Below, in pieces: positions 17,303 through 24,584 of a DNA stretch of 64,000 nucleotides (position 1 is its first letter; every line of letters starts with the position of its first letter). The translations under genes were made by a program, and so were the position numbers. Source of the DNA: Ruegeria sp. AD91A (GTDB lineage: Bacteria > Pseudomonadota > Alphaproteobacteria > Rhodobacterales > Rhodobacteraceae). The notes under the pieces are model-generated. The model ran no database searches. It was not told the origin of the DNA and worked only from the letters and a program-made list of their open reading frames with translations. The stretch is taken from positions 3,103,001-3,167,000 of the forward strand of contig NZ_CP031946.1 in assembly GCF_003443535.1 (NCBI RefSeq). Reading direction: 5' to 3'.

Positions 17303-18421
17303 CTACCAGTTCGCCAACAGTTCGCCCATGCGCTTAAGGCCAAGGTCGAGGTTGGCAATAGCACCTCCTCCGACACCTAGTCGGATGTGGTTCTGCATCC
17401 CGTAAGACGAGCCCGGCAAAAGAAATGTCCGATAGGGATCGGCGAGCAAGCGTTTGGCAAAAACATCACCATCAATCCCGTCGAGCCGTGCCAATCCAAT
17501 CAATCCAGCCTGAGGTTTGACCCAATCCAGGCAGGGCTGATCGGCAACATACCGATCAAGGCGTTCCAGCGTCTTAATCCCTGCTGCCCGCGCAGTTTTC
17601 AAAGCCTGATTATATCGGTCAGGCCTCAAGGCGATTTCGGCGATGACTTCGCCGAGAATATTCATAATTTCGCTAGAGTTTTCCCGCAGGATGATGGCAT
17701 CCCACATCAAATCAGAATCACGGCAAACCATCCACCCAGTGCGTAGTCCTTGGAGCCCCAGTGCCTTGGAAACGCTGCCCGTCGTGATGCCCCTAGGATA
17801 CAAACCGGCTATCGAAGGGGCGCGAGACCCGTCCCACTCCAATCCTGCGTAAACCTCGTCAACAACCAGCCATGCACCTACGCGATCTGCAATTTGGACA
17901 AGCCTTTCCAGCTCTGTTTGGGTCATCAGGCGCCCGGTGGGATTATTGGGGTTGGTTACAAAGATCAGTCGAGTGCGTTCTGTTACTGCGGTCTCAACTT
18001 TGTCGAGCGGCAATAACCAACCAGCACTCTCTTCTCGGTCGACAACTTTGAGCGTCGCGCCGACTGCCTCTGCCAATACTCCCACTTGTGGCCAGCCCGG
18101 GCGTTCCGTTACGACTTCGTCGCCCGGTTGGACCAATTGCATGAATGCAAGATAATTGGCTTCTGCTGCGCCGGCGGTGATCAGGACGTCGTCTGGCTTG
18201 CAAACATCAGACAAACCGGCGCGGTCCAAAACATGTCGTCGTAAAGCAGGCAGACCCCGAAAACTCTTTTGGTTCCAATCCAACGGCAGCGCTGGATCCA
18301 GCGCATCCATGAACTCACCCAAACGCGGCGACTCGGACAAGGAAAACCCAACGAAAGCTTCTGGATCCGTTTCCGTGGTATCCAGTAGGTACTGAAAGAG
18401 TGTGTGTATCTTGACTTTCAT
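17303..18421 (-). CDS. PLP-dependent class I/II aminotransferase
   Basis: The 372-residue protein shows the fold type I pattern: D-D-V-L-I-T-A-G-A-A-E-A-N near residue 78, F-V-T-N-P-N-N-P-T-G-R, V-V-D-E-V-Y-A-G-L and the PLP lysine in G-S-V-S-K-A-L-G-L-Q-G-L-R-T-G-W. It is somewhat shorter than typical aspartate aminotransferases (about 400). The ATG at 18421 begins with MKVKIHTLFQYLL. It is divergently transcribed from the lactonase-like gene with only 41 bases between start codons, so the two probably share regulation. Substrate unknown; a D- or branched-chain amino acid or a small amine are options. Confidence 0.88.
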   Translation of the reverse strand: MKVKIHTLFQYLLDTTETDPEAFVGFSLSESPRLGEFMDALDPALPLDWNQKSFRGLPALRRHVLDRAGLSDVCKPDDVLITAGAAEANYLAFMQLVQPGDEVVTERPGWPQVGVLAEAVGATLKVVDREESAGWLLPLDKVETAVTERTRLIFVTNPNNPTGRLMTQTELERLVQIADRVGAWLVVDEVYAGLEWDGSRAPSIAGLYPRGITTGSVSKALGLQGLRTGWMVCRDSDLMWDAIILRENSSEIMNILGEVIAEIALRPDRYNQALKTARAAGIKTLERLDRYVADQPCLDWVKPQAGLIGLARLDGIDGDVFAKRLLADPYRTFLLPGSSYGMQNHIRLGVGGGAIANLDLGLKRMGELLANW

Positions 18422-18462
18422 GCTCTACTCAAAATCTATGTAGTCAATCAGGGAGATAGTCT

Positions 18463-19218
18463 GTGCAAGCAGAGGGATTTGTCAAAGGGCGACCGATTGA
18501 CCTTGCGGTTTTGGACTACGGGCTGTTCAAGGTCCATTCCACTGGCCGCATCATAGGTATCTGCGGGTTTCTGATCCGGACAGATTTGGGAGAATCAATA
18601 CTCATCGATACTGGGTTTCCTGAAAAATATGCCACCGATACCGACGCCGCGGTCAAAGAAGATCGATTGTATGAGTTCGGCGACGTCTTGAAGTGTGAAC
18701 CAGACAATCTTCCAAGCGCACAACTGGCAAAACTCGGGCTTATTCCGTCAGACATTACACTACAGATTTGTACGCACACCCACATCGACCATATCGGGGC
18801 ACTGGGCGACTTTCCAAGCAGTCCAATTCTTATCTCTGCTGCGGAGCGAGCCTTACCCCGCCCGTTGTACTGGGGCGATATGCGGCCTTTGGAGTGGCCC
18901 AACCAGGATTATCTCTTAGTTGACGGCGATGTAGAGATTGGGCCGGGTATCTTAGTTTTGGCGGCGCCAGGCCATGCGCCTGGCCAGATCGCCGTGATGG
19001 TCCATCTTCCGTCGGGGGCGATTTTATTAACCAGTGATGCGATTTCCCGACCAGCAGAAATCGACGAGAAGTTTGCCGGGTCTTGGGACGAAGATGCAGC
19101 GATTGCCAGCGCAGAAAGGTTGATGCGCCTTGCATCCGAGCGAGACGCCTTTGTAATCTATGGGCATTGTCCAAGCCAGTGGCTTGTTCTGAAGAAAGCA
19201 CCAGAAGTCTACAGCTGA
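18463..19218 (+). CDS. Metallo-beta-lactamase-fold hydrolase, N-acyl-homoserine lactonase-like
   Basis: The 251-residue protein contains the dinuclear zinc motif T-H-T-H-I-D-H-I-G-A near residue 105 (HxHxDH), a later A-P-G-H-A-P-G-Q and T-S-D-A, and a C-terminal Y-G-H, as in the AiiA/AttM lactonase branch. Such enzymes open lactone rings, including acyl-homoserine lactones, but other lactones are equally possible. No signal peptide, so cytoplasmic. The GTG start is preceded by GGGAG. It lies between an aminotransferase and an SDR dehydrogenase, which fits a small catabolic set (amine to keto acid, lactone opening, oxidation) at least as well as quorum quenching. Confidence 0.82.
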   Translation: MQAEGFVKGRPIDLAVLDYGLFKVHSTGRIIGICGFLIRTDLGESILIDTGFPEKYATDTDAAVKEDRLYEFGDVLKCEPDNLPSAQLAKLGLIPSDITLQICTHTHIDHIGALGDFPSSPILISAAERALPRPLYWGDMRPLEWPNQDYLLVDGDVEIGPGILVLAAPGHAPGQIAVMVHLPSGAILLTSDAISRPAEIDEKFAGSWDEDAAIASAERLMRLASERDAFVIYGHCPSQWLVLKKAPEVYS

Positions 19219-19266
19219 TCCTACCCCGTGGACCATTTTCCCGAAAAGTGATGTCGCACCCGAGAG

Positions 19267-19995
19267 TTATCTGACGTCGCGCCCTTGGTTCAGAATAATC
19301 ACATTCCCACTGGAAACATCACCGGCCGGCGAAATGAGAAAACCGACCCAAGAGGCGATTTGCTCAGGCAGCATCGCGCGACCATGTGGCATGGCACTGA
19401 CGGCTTTCTCCAAGACTTCCTCAGTTAAGACATTGAACAAAGGTGTTTCAGTCATGGCAGGTGCCAGCGAATTCACACAGATTTTTTCCTGTGCGTATCG
19501 ACGGGCGAGGTCTTTCGTAAGGGTATCCATCGCCGCTTTTGACGCCCTGTAATGCGGAGGGTCAAACACATCGAAATTATAAGCACCGTTCGATGAGATA
19601 TTTACAATCTTTTTGATGCCTTCGCGTTCCAACATCAATTGGACCGCCTGCTGGCAACAATGGAACGCAGAGTTAAAGTTGATTGCCATCTGCTTTTCGA
19701 GTTCCTCGGGCGGAATATTCGGGAAGTCAGACATAAAGCAGGTGCCAGCGTTGTTTACCAAAGCATCCAGACCACCATTCTTTTCCTTAATGCCATCAAA
19801 CGCATGAGCGATTGCAATAGGATCCGTTAGGTCAAGGCATATAGGCGTGAAATCCGAACCTAACTCAGTTGCCATTTCACCTAGGCCCTCCTCGTTAAGG
19901 TCCAGTCCAACAACTTGGAACCCATCTGCCCACAGTTGGCGACAGATGGCCCGCCCCATCCCTCCCGCGGCGCCAGTCACAACCGCTGTTTTCAT
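19267..19995 (-). CDS. Short-chain dehydrogenase/reductase
   Basis: The 242-residue protein is a classical SDR: T-G-A-A-G-G-M-G at residues 7-14 for NAD(P), a D-L-N acidic end of beta 2 that favours NAD, N-N-A-G near 84, and catalytic N-I-S-S with Y-R-A-S-K near residue 150. The C-terminal N-V-I-I-L-N-Q-G-R-D substitutes for the usual V-D-G-G. GGAGGAG precedes the ATG at 19995. It converges with the lactonase-like gene (48 bases between stops). The substrate is unknown. Confidence 0.9.
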   Translation of the reverse strand: MKTAVVTGAAGGMGRAICRQLWADGFQVVGLDLNEEGLGEMATELGSDFTPICLDLTDPIAIAHAFDGIKEKNGGLDALVNNAGTCFMSDFPNIPPEELEKQMAINFNSAFHCCQQAVQLMLEREGIKKIVNISSNGAYNFDVFDPPHYRASKAAMDTLTKDLARRYAQEKICVNSLAPAMTETPLFNVLTEEVLEKAVSAMPHGRAMLPEQIASWVGFLISPAGDVSSGNVIILNQGRDVR

Positions 19996-20544
19996 AGCAA
20001 CTCCTCCCACCTTGACATGATTTTCGGATACTTCGATTTAAAGAAGGAAACTCACAACCCTTTTATCCGAAAGCCGCGAAAGTCAATTCTGCTTGAATTC
20101 AGTACGCGTCCGTTTTGGGCTCAAGCTAGACTTTGCAAAGTCCGCTTTCTGCGTATTGCTGTAATTGGGGCATAGCGCAGCATCGGCCAAAGTGGACTCC
20201 GAAGTAGACATTCGCGGCACTCGGTTTGAACGACTGCTATGCGGACTATGCAGCCGTTTGCTCAGATTGGCCTAATCTCTGCTCTCTTCAAAAATCGCAC
20301 GGTATGAGGTTGCGTGTCTGTGTCTTGAACAACCGTTACGATTTCAGCCATTGCTGATACTGGAATGGGCGATGTGTCCTGTAACGACCGTACCAAGCCA
20401 ATTGGTCCTCGAAATTTAGCCAGGCTCTCCTCGGGGATGCCCGGTTGGCGAAATGAGACTTGTCACAGGCCTAAGAAGTGGTGGCTTTGCAAGCGCCGCC
20501 CCTTTGCAATGATGTCTGGCGCGTGCTGTGCCTGGATGAGATCG
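19996..20544. other. Intergenic stretch with a gene remnant
   Basis: Between the SDR start and the coxG stop. Apart from the XdhC-like remnant at 20262-20462 nothing functional is recognised. Confidence 0.4.
20262..20462 (-). pseudogene. XdhC-family C-terminal remnant
   Basis: Minus-strand frame with VSFRQPGIPEESLAKFRGPI followed by G-L-V-R-S and later V-S-A-M-A-E-I-V-T-V-V-Q. The pattern (R...G...L...GPIGL...A-x-x-I-A-x-S-I-x-A-E-I) is the end of XdhC/CoxI proteins. There is an in-frame stop just upstream (20463-20465) and no start, so only the last third remains. It lies just downstream of the cox operon, which also holds an intact XdhC gene. Confidence 0.45.
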
Positions 20545-21000
20545 CTAGGCGATTGCGTCTTCATTGACCACATCAGCGAAGGATTTGAAGAATTTGGCCG
20601 CAAGTTTCTTGGCAGTGCTTTGGATCAGCCGGCTGCCCAGTTGAGCCAGCTTTCCGCCGATATCGGCCTTTGCCTGATACCGCAGGATCGTCGTGTCGGG
20701 CCCGTCGGCTGTGAGCGTGACATCTGCGCCGCCCTTGGCATGCCCAGCGGCACCGCCATTGCCCTGGCCGGTCAGCGAAAAGGCATCCGGCGCGCCTGCG
20801 GTGTCGAGTTGGACGTCACCGTTGAACCTGGCCTTCACCGGCCCGACCTTGAGGACGACCTTTGCCTCCAGTTCAGTATCCGAGTGCTTGATCAACTCTT
20901 CGCAGCCCGGAATGCATTGCTTTAGAACCTCGGGGTCGTTGAGCGCGGCATAGACCTGCTCTTTGGGTGCGTTGATGATGATTTCGTCTGCCAGTTCCAT
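20545..21000 (-). CDS. coxG: CO dehydrogenase accessory protein CoxG (SRPBCC fold)
   Basis: The 151-residue protein begins MELADEIIINAPKEQVYAAL and has the CoxG pattern L-N-D-P-E-V-L-K-Q-C-I-P-G-C-E, V-G-P-V-K-A-R-F-N-G-D-V and G-S-R-L-I-Q-S-T-A-K-K-L-A-A-K-F-F. CoxG is a lipid-binding START-like protein that recruits the CO dehydrogenase to the cytoplasmic membrane; a longer C-terminal proline-rich membrane anchor found in some homologues is absent here. The ATG at 21000 follows AAAGGACATCCC. It is the last gene of the cox operon, 11 bases after a 33-codon ORF. Confidence 0.92.
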   Translation of the reverse strand: MELADEIIINAPKEQVYAALNDPEVLKQCIPGCEELIKHSDTELEAKVVLKVGPVKARFNGDVQLDTAGAPDAFSLTGQGNGGAAGHAKGGADVTLTADGPDTTILRYQAKADIGGKLAQLGSRLIQSTAKKLAAKFFKSFADVVNEDAIA

Positions 21001-21011
21001 GGGATGTCCTT

Positions 21012-21113
21012 TTAGCAACAGGGAAATTTGATGGTGGCCAGATGGCTGGCTTGCTCAGGTGTAAGTGCTGTCTTTCGGCGCAGTCGGGCTGCGATTTCTC
21101 GAACGAATTTCAT
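21012..21113 (-). CDS. Unannotated 33-residue protein within the cox operon
   Basis: An ORF of 34 codons between the MocA-like gene and coxG. It starts M-K-F-V-R-E-I-A-A-R-L-R-R-K-T and ends I-K-F-P-C-C. Three features argue it is translated: its ATG overlaps the preceding stop as ATGA, GGAGCAGATCAC provides a ribosome-binding site, and coxG starts 11 bases after its stop, so without it the operon would have an unusual gap. It is basic at the N terminus with an amphipathic helix and a terminal Cys-Cys. No family known to me. Confidence 0.65.
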   Translation of the reverse strand: MKFVREIAARLRRKTALTPEQASHLATIKFPCC

Positions 21114-21718
21114 GTGATCTGCTCCAGCGTGCCCGCCTGAAAGGCGGCATAGGCCTCGGGGGTGTCCACATCCATGTAAAAGCCGGGAGAGGCCAATGGG
21201 TGAAACTGGACATGTTCGGGATGGGTTCGGGTGAACTTCTTGCAGCCCGGTGATCTGGGGTTTGCCAGAAGCCGGGCACGCAAGTTTGCAGGCACCACGA
21301 TCGGGTTGCCGCGCTTCTGATCGACCGCCGGAATGGAGATACGTGCGCTGTCAGTCGCCAAGTGTGCGGCCAGCAATGACCGGATGTCAGCGACGTTCAG
21401 AAGCGGCTGGTCGCCCAATCCGATTAATACCGTATCGTCATCACGCGCCGCACGAAGCCCGCAGGCGACCGATGTGGGCTGACCGTCACCGTAAGCCGGG
21501 TTGAAAACCGTCTTGGCGCCACTGCCTGCAAGGGCTGTTTTGATCTCATTCGCCTGATGTCCCGTGACCACCAGCACAGGCCCCGCCGTGGCGGCGCCAT
21601 AGACATCGACCATATGGCGGATCATTGGAACATCGCCATGGGGCAGAAGCAGCTTGTTCCGCGCGCCCATGCGGCGCGAAAGCCCTGCGGCCAGTATGAT
21701 CGCAGTGACATCACGCAT
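21110..21718 (-). CDS. MocA-like molybdenum cofactor cytidylyltransferase
   Basis: The 202-residue protein has the nucleotidyltransferase P-loop I-I-L-A-A-G-L-S-R-R-M-G at residues 7-18, V-V-T-G-H-Q near 50, G-L-G-D-Q-P near 98 and the R-G-N-P-I-V-V-P motif near 137. MocA proteins attach CMP to molybdopterin to give the dinucleotide cofactor used by CO dehydrogenase and other xanthine-oxidase-family enzymes. It overlaps the XdhC-like gene by 9 bases and the 33-residue ORF by 4, so it is co-translated in the cox operon. This placement supports a cofactor role dedicated to the CO dehydrogenase. Confidence 0.88.
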   Translation of the reverse strand: MRDVTAIILAAGLSRRMGARNKLLLPHGDVPMIRHMVDVYGAATAGPVLVVTGHQANEIKTALAGSGAKTVFNPAYGDGQPTSVACGLRAARDDDTVLIGLGDQPLLNVADIRSLLAAHLATDSARISIPAVDQKRGNPIVVPANLRARLLANPRSPGCKKFTRTHPEHVQFHPLASPGFYMDVDTPEAYAAFQAGTLEQIT

Positions 21719-22490
21719 CGGCCTGCTTCACCGCCGCGCGCCGATCCTGAACAAGTTGCGCCAGTATGGACAGGGCTATTTCCTCAGGCGTGACCGCGCC
21801 AAGGTTAAGACCCGCCGGGGCCTTTACCCCGTCGATGGCGGCTTGTTCAAAACCGTCAGCGCCTAGTTTTTCTGCAAGCGAAGTGTATTTTCTGCGGCTG
21901 CCCACGAAGGCCACATAGGTCGGTTGCGTGTTGAGCGCGGCCTTCAAGGCGTCAAGATCACCCTGCCCTTGCGTGGCAACAACCACAAAGCACTGCTGAT
22001 GTGGTTTGCCTTGCACCGGGGTCGAAGACACAGACCAGTGAAACTGCGGGGCAAGCGCACTCAGCGCCTGTGCTACCGGTGATGCTCCCATGACAACAAG
22101 TTGCGGTGACGGCAGGCAAGGTTCGATGAAGATGTCGACCGTGCCACGAGAGGGGCACCCATTGCGGGCAAATCGTGTGCCGTCTACTTCATCGCCGGCT
22201 GCAACGCCTTTTTCCGCCAGCAAATCCTCGGGTGCGACAGACACAAGCTGTGGCGTGCCGTCCTGCAACGCCTGCAGCGCCGCGCGTTTGACGGCACCTC
22301 GGGTGCAACCGCCGCCGAGCCAGCCTTGCAGGATCGTCCCATCGGCGCTGAGCAGCGCCTTGGCCCCCGGTTTGGCGGCGGTGGAACCAGCGGTGCGCAC
22401 GATGGTGGCAAAGGCAAAGGGTTCGTCCTTGTCGCGCAACTCCTGAGCGGCCTCGGCCAGGTCTGATGAAAGAATTTCGGCCGGGGTCAT
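21711..22490 (-). CDS. XdhC/CoxI-family cofactor insertion protein
   Basis: The 259-residue protein combines an N-terminal XdhC_CoxI domain (T-I-V-R-T-A-G-S-T-A-A-K-P-G-A-K near residue 30, G-W-L-G-G-G-C-T near 57) and a C-terminal Rossmann-like domain (V-V-M-G-A-S-P-V-A-Q-A-L, Y-V-A-F-V-G-S-R-R-K, L-N-L-G-A-V-T-P-E-E-I-A-L-S-I-L-A). Such proteins bind molybdenum cofactor and help sulfurate it before insertion. It overlaps coxE upstream and the MocA-like gene downstream by a few bases. It could be called CoxF or CoxI; without alignment I do not choose. Confidence 0.88.
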   Translation of the reverse strand: MTPAEILSSDLAEAAQELRDKDEPFAFATIVRTAGSTAAKPGAKALLSADGTILQGWLGGGCTRGAVKRAALQALQDGTPQLVSVAPEDLLAEKGVAAGDEVDGTRFARNGCPSRGTVDIFIEPCLPSPQLVVMGASPVAQALSALAPQFHWSVSSTPVQGKPHQQCFVVVATQGQGDLDALKAALNTQPTYVAFVGSRRKYTSLAEKLGADGFEQAAIDGVKAPAGLNLGAVTPEEIALSILAQLVQDRRAAVKQADA

Positions 22491-23668
22491 AGGCGTGCCA
22501 GCTCCTGTTCCAGCGCGGCCAGATCACCCAGCGTGTTGGCCGCTTTGAAGACATCCAGATAGGGAAGTGCCGCCGCCATGCCCTCGGCCACGGGTGCGTA
22601 GTCTGCCCACCCTTTCAGCGGGTTGAGCCAGATCACCTTGCAGCCGCGTTTGCGCAGTTTTTCCAACGCGGTTGCGATCATGTCAGGTGCCTCAGTGTCG
22701 TAGCCATCCGACAGGATCAGCACGACGCTACGACCATCGACAAAGCGTTTGGCATAGGTGTCGGCAAAACGCATGAGCGATGGGCCGATCCTTGATCCGC
22801 CGCCGAACCCGTCGGCCATCAGTGACATCCGGCCAATCGCGCGCATCGCGTCCTTGTCACGCAGCGCCTCGGTGATGCGCACAAGGCGGGTGTGGAACAA
22901 ATAGGCGTCGGCGGCTGTATCAGCCCGCATTAGGCCAGCGAGGAACGCCAGAAAAACTTTGGCATAGACGGACATGGACCCGGAGACATCGCACAGCGCC
23001 ACGATCTTGCGGGTCCGGTCCGGGCGTTTCTTGCGCCACAGGTGCAGAGGCTCTCCGCCAGTGGCCAGGCTGTGGCGAATGATCTTGCGAAAATGCAACC
23101 GATCGCCTTTGCGCGCGGCAATGCGGCGGCGGGATCGCGTGTCACGCAAGGCAGCCCCAAGGCGGCGTGCGACGTCTTCGGCCTCGGCAATCTCTTCCGG
23201 ACGGACAAGGTCGCGCAGGTCACGCCGGTTGAGGTTGCGTTGTGCGGTGGCGATCAGCTTGCCGGTCCCGTCGCTGTCGGACGCCCCGCCTGTGTCGTCC
23301 GGGGCCGTGGAGGTTCCTGATGCGCCCGCGTCTTCGCCCTTGGCATCGCGTGAGGAATGCACGTCATCGCTGACCGGGGACGACGGGGTGGGAACTACCT
23401 TCTGCCGCACGCGGCCCATGTCCATCCAGTAGCTGTCGAAAAGGTCGTCGAACCTTTCATACTCTTCCTTGCAGCCCGTGCAGACAGCGCGCAAGGCACG
23501 GCGGCTGTCGTCGGGGCGGATGGCGTCCACCTCGTCCAGCGCCTTCAGGGCAAGGTCCGCTTCGGCCACGCCAAGCCGCAAACCGTTGTCGCGCAAATGA
23601 GCGATGAAGCCCGCGATCCGCGCGGCAGGGCCGGGATCGCGGCCAGCAAATTTCGTCACCCGGCTCAT
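22487..23668 (-). CDS. coxE: CoxE, von Willebrand factor A-domain protein
   Basis: The 393-residue protein has a C-terminal VWA domain with a MIDAS motif D-V-S-G-S-M-S near residue 230, then I-L-S-D-G-Y-D near 325. Its N terminus (FIAHLRDNGLRLGVAEADLA) and central RRDLRDLVRPEEIAEAEDVA resemble CoxE. With the AAA protein CoxD it forms a MoxR-type ATPase/VWA pair that matures the Cu-S-Mo active site of CO dehydrogenase. The middle (about residues 100-140) is a low-complexity Ser/Asp/Gly linker. It overlaps coxD by 4 bases (ATGA). Confidence 0.92.
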   Translation of the reverse strand: MSRVTKFAGRDPGPAARIAGFIAHLRDNGLRLGVAEADLALKALDEVDAIRPDDSRRALRAVCTGCKEEYERFDDLFDSYWMDMGRVRQKVVPTPSSPVSDDVHSSRDAKGEDAGASGTSTAPDDTGGASDSDGTGKLIATAQRNLNRRDLRDLVRPEEIAEAEDVARRLGAALRDTRSRRRIAARKGDRLHFRKIIRHSLATGGEPLHLWRKKRPDRTRKIVALCDVSGSMSVYAKVFLAFLAGLMRADTAADAYLFHTRLVRITEALRDKDAMRAIGRMSLMADGFGGGSRIGPSLMRFADTYAKRFVDGRSVVLILSDGYDTEAPDMIATALEKLRKRGCKVIWLNPLKGWADYAPVAEGMAAALPYLDVFKAANTLGDLAALEQELARL

Positions 23669-24540
23669 GCAGCCTTGCCAGCGATACGCCCGGCCACCTC
23701 TGGCGTGATCTGGGCCTGATCGCTTTGGGTTTTCAGCAACGTCGTCAGCGTCGATTGAAGGACCGCGGGGTTTTCGGTCAGATCAGCGATGCCAAGACCC
23801 ATCAACGCCGCGGCGAAATCCAGCATTTCGGCCACGCCAGGGGTTTTCTCCAGCTCTTCTTGGCGCAGCTTTTGCACAAATCCGACGATCTGCTCGCCCA
23901 GCCGAATCTCGACGTCGGGGCAGCGGGCCTTGAGAATGGCCAGTTCGGTCGCACGGTCCGGGTATTCCACGAAGGTATAAAGGCAGCGGCGACGCAGGGC
24001 GTCAGACAGGTCGCGGGTGCCGTTCGACGTCAGGATCACGACCGGGCGGCTTGTCGCCGTGATCGTGCCCAGCTCGGGGATCGACACTTGATAGTCCGAG
24101 AGGATTTCCAGCAGGTAGGCTTCGAACTCCTCGTCCGCCCGGTCAATCTCGTCGATCAAAAGGACCGGGGGCGTTTCCTGGGTAATGGCCGCCAGCAAGG
24201 GGCGTTCCAGCAGAAAATCACTGGAAAAGATGCGGTCTTCTAATGCCTTGCCTGTTTCGCCAGCCTCGGAGGCCGCTCGGATGGTCAGCAGCTGCCGCTG
24301 GTAGTTCCATTCGTAAATCGCCTGCGCCGCGTCCAGTCCTTCATAGCACTGCAGCCGGATCAGGCGCGTATCCATCACCGTAGACAACGTGCGCGCGATT
24401 TCGGTCTTGCCGACACCTGCCGCCCCTTCCAGCAATAGCGGACGGCCCAGCGACAAAGCCAGTTGCAGCGCAACGGTCAGATCGTCCGAGGCCACATAGC
24501 CTTCGCCAGCCAGCGCGGTTTTCAAGTCAGTCCAGGTCAT
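23665..24540 (-). CDS. coxD: CoxD, MoxR-type AAA+ ATPase
   Basis: The 291-residue protein has Walker A G-A-A-G-V-G-K-T near residue 41, Walker B L-L-I-D-E-I-D-R-A near 110, and sensor I I-L-T-S-N-G-T-R. CoxD-type ATPases are needed for sulfuration and copper insertion at the Mo centre of CO dehydrogenase. The ATG at 24540 (MTWTDLKTAL) follows CGGAGACACGA; the longer ORF to 24621 starts upstream without one and runs toward the coxL stop. It is followed directly by coxE. Confidence 0.92.
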   Translation of the reverse strand: MTWTDLKTALAGEGYVASDDLTVALQLALSLGRPLLLEGAAGVGKTEIARTLSTVMDTRLIRLQCYEGLDAAQAIYEWNYQRQLLTIRAASEAGETGKALEDRIFSSDFLLERPLLAAITQETPPVLLIDEIDRADEEFEAYLLEILSDYQVSIPELGTITATSRPVVILTSNGTRDLSDALRRRCLYTFVEYPDRATELAILKARCPDVEIRLGEQIVGFVQKLRQEELEKTPGVAEMLDFAAALMGLGIADLTENPAVLQSTLTTLLKTQSDQAQITPEVAGRIAGKAA

Positions 24541-24584
24541 TCGTGTCTCCGTAGGGCGAAGATCACCCCGCCCTACCAAAGGGA

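Noticed and set aside
20365-20925. 186-codon plus-strand ORF over coxG
   Set aside because: It overlaps coxG antisense, and coxG has clear family motifs.
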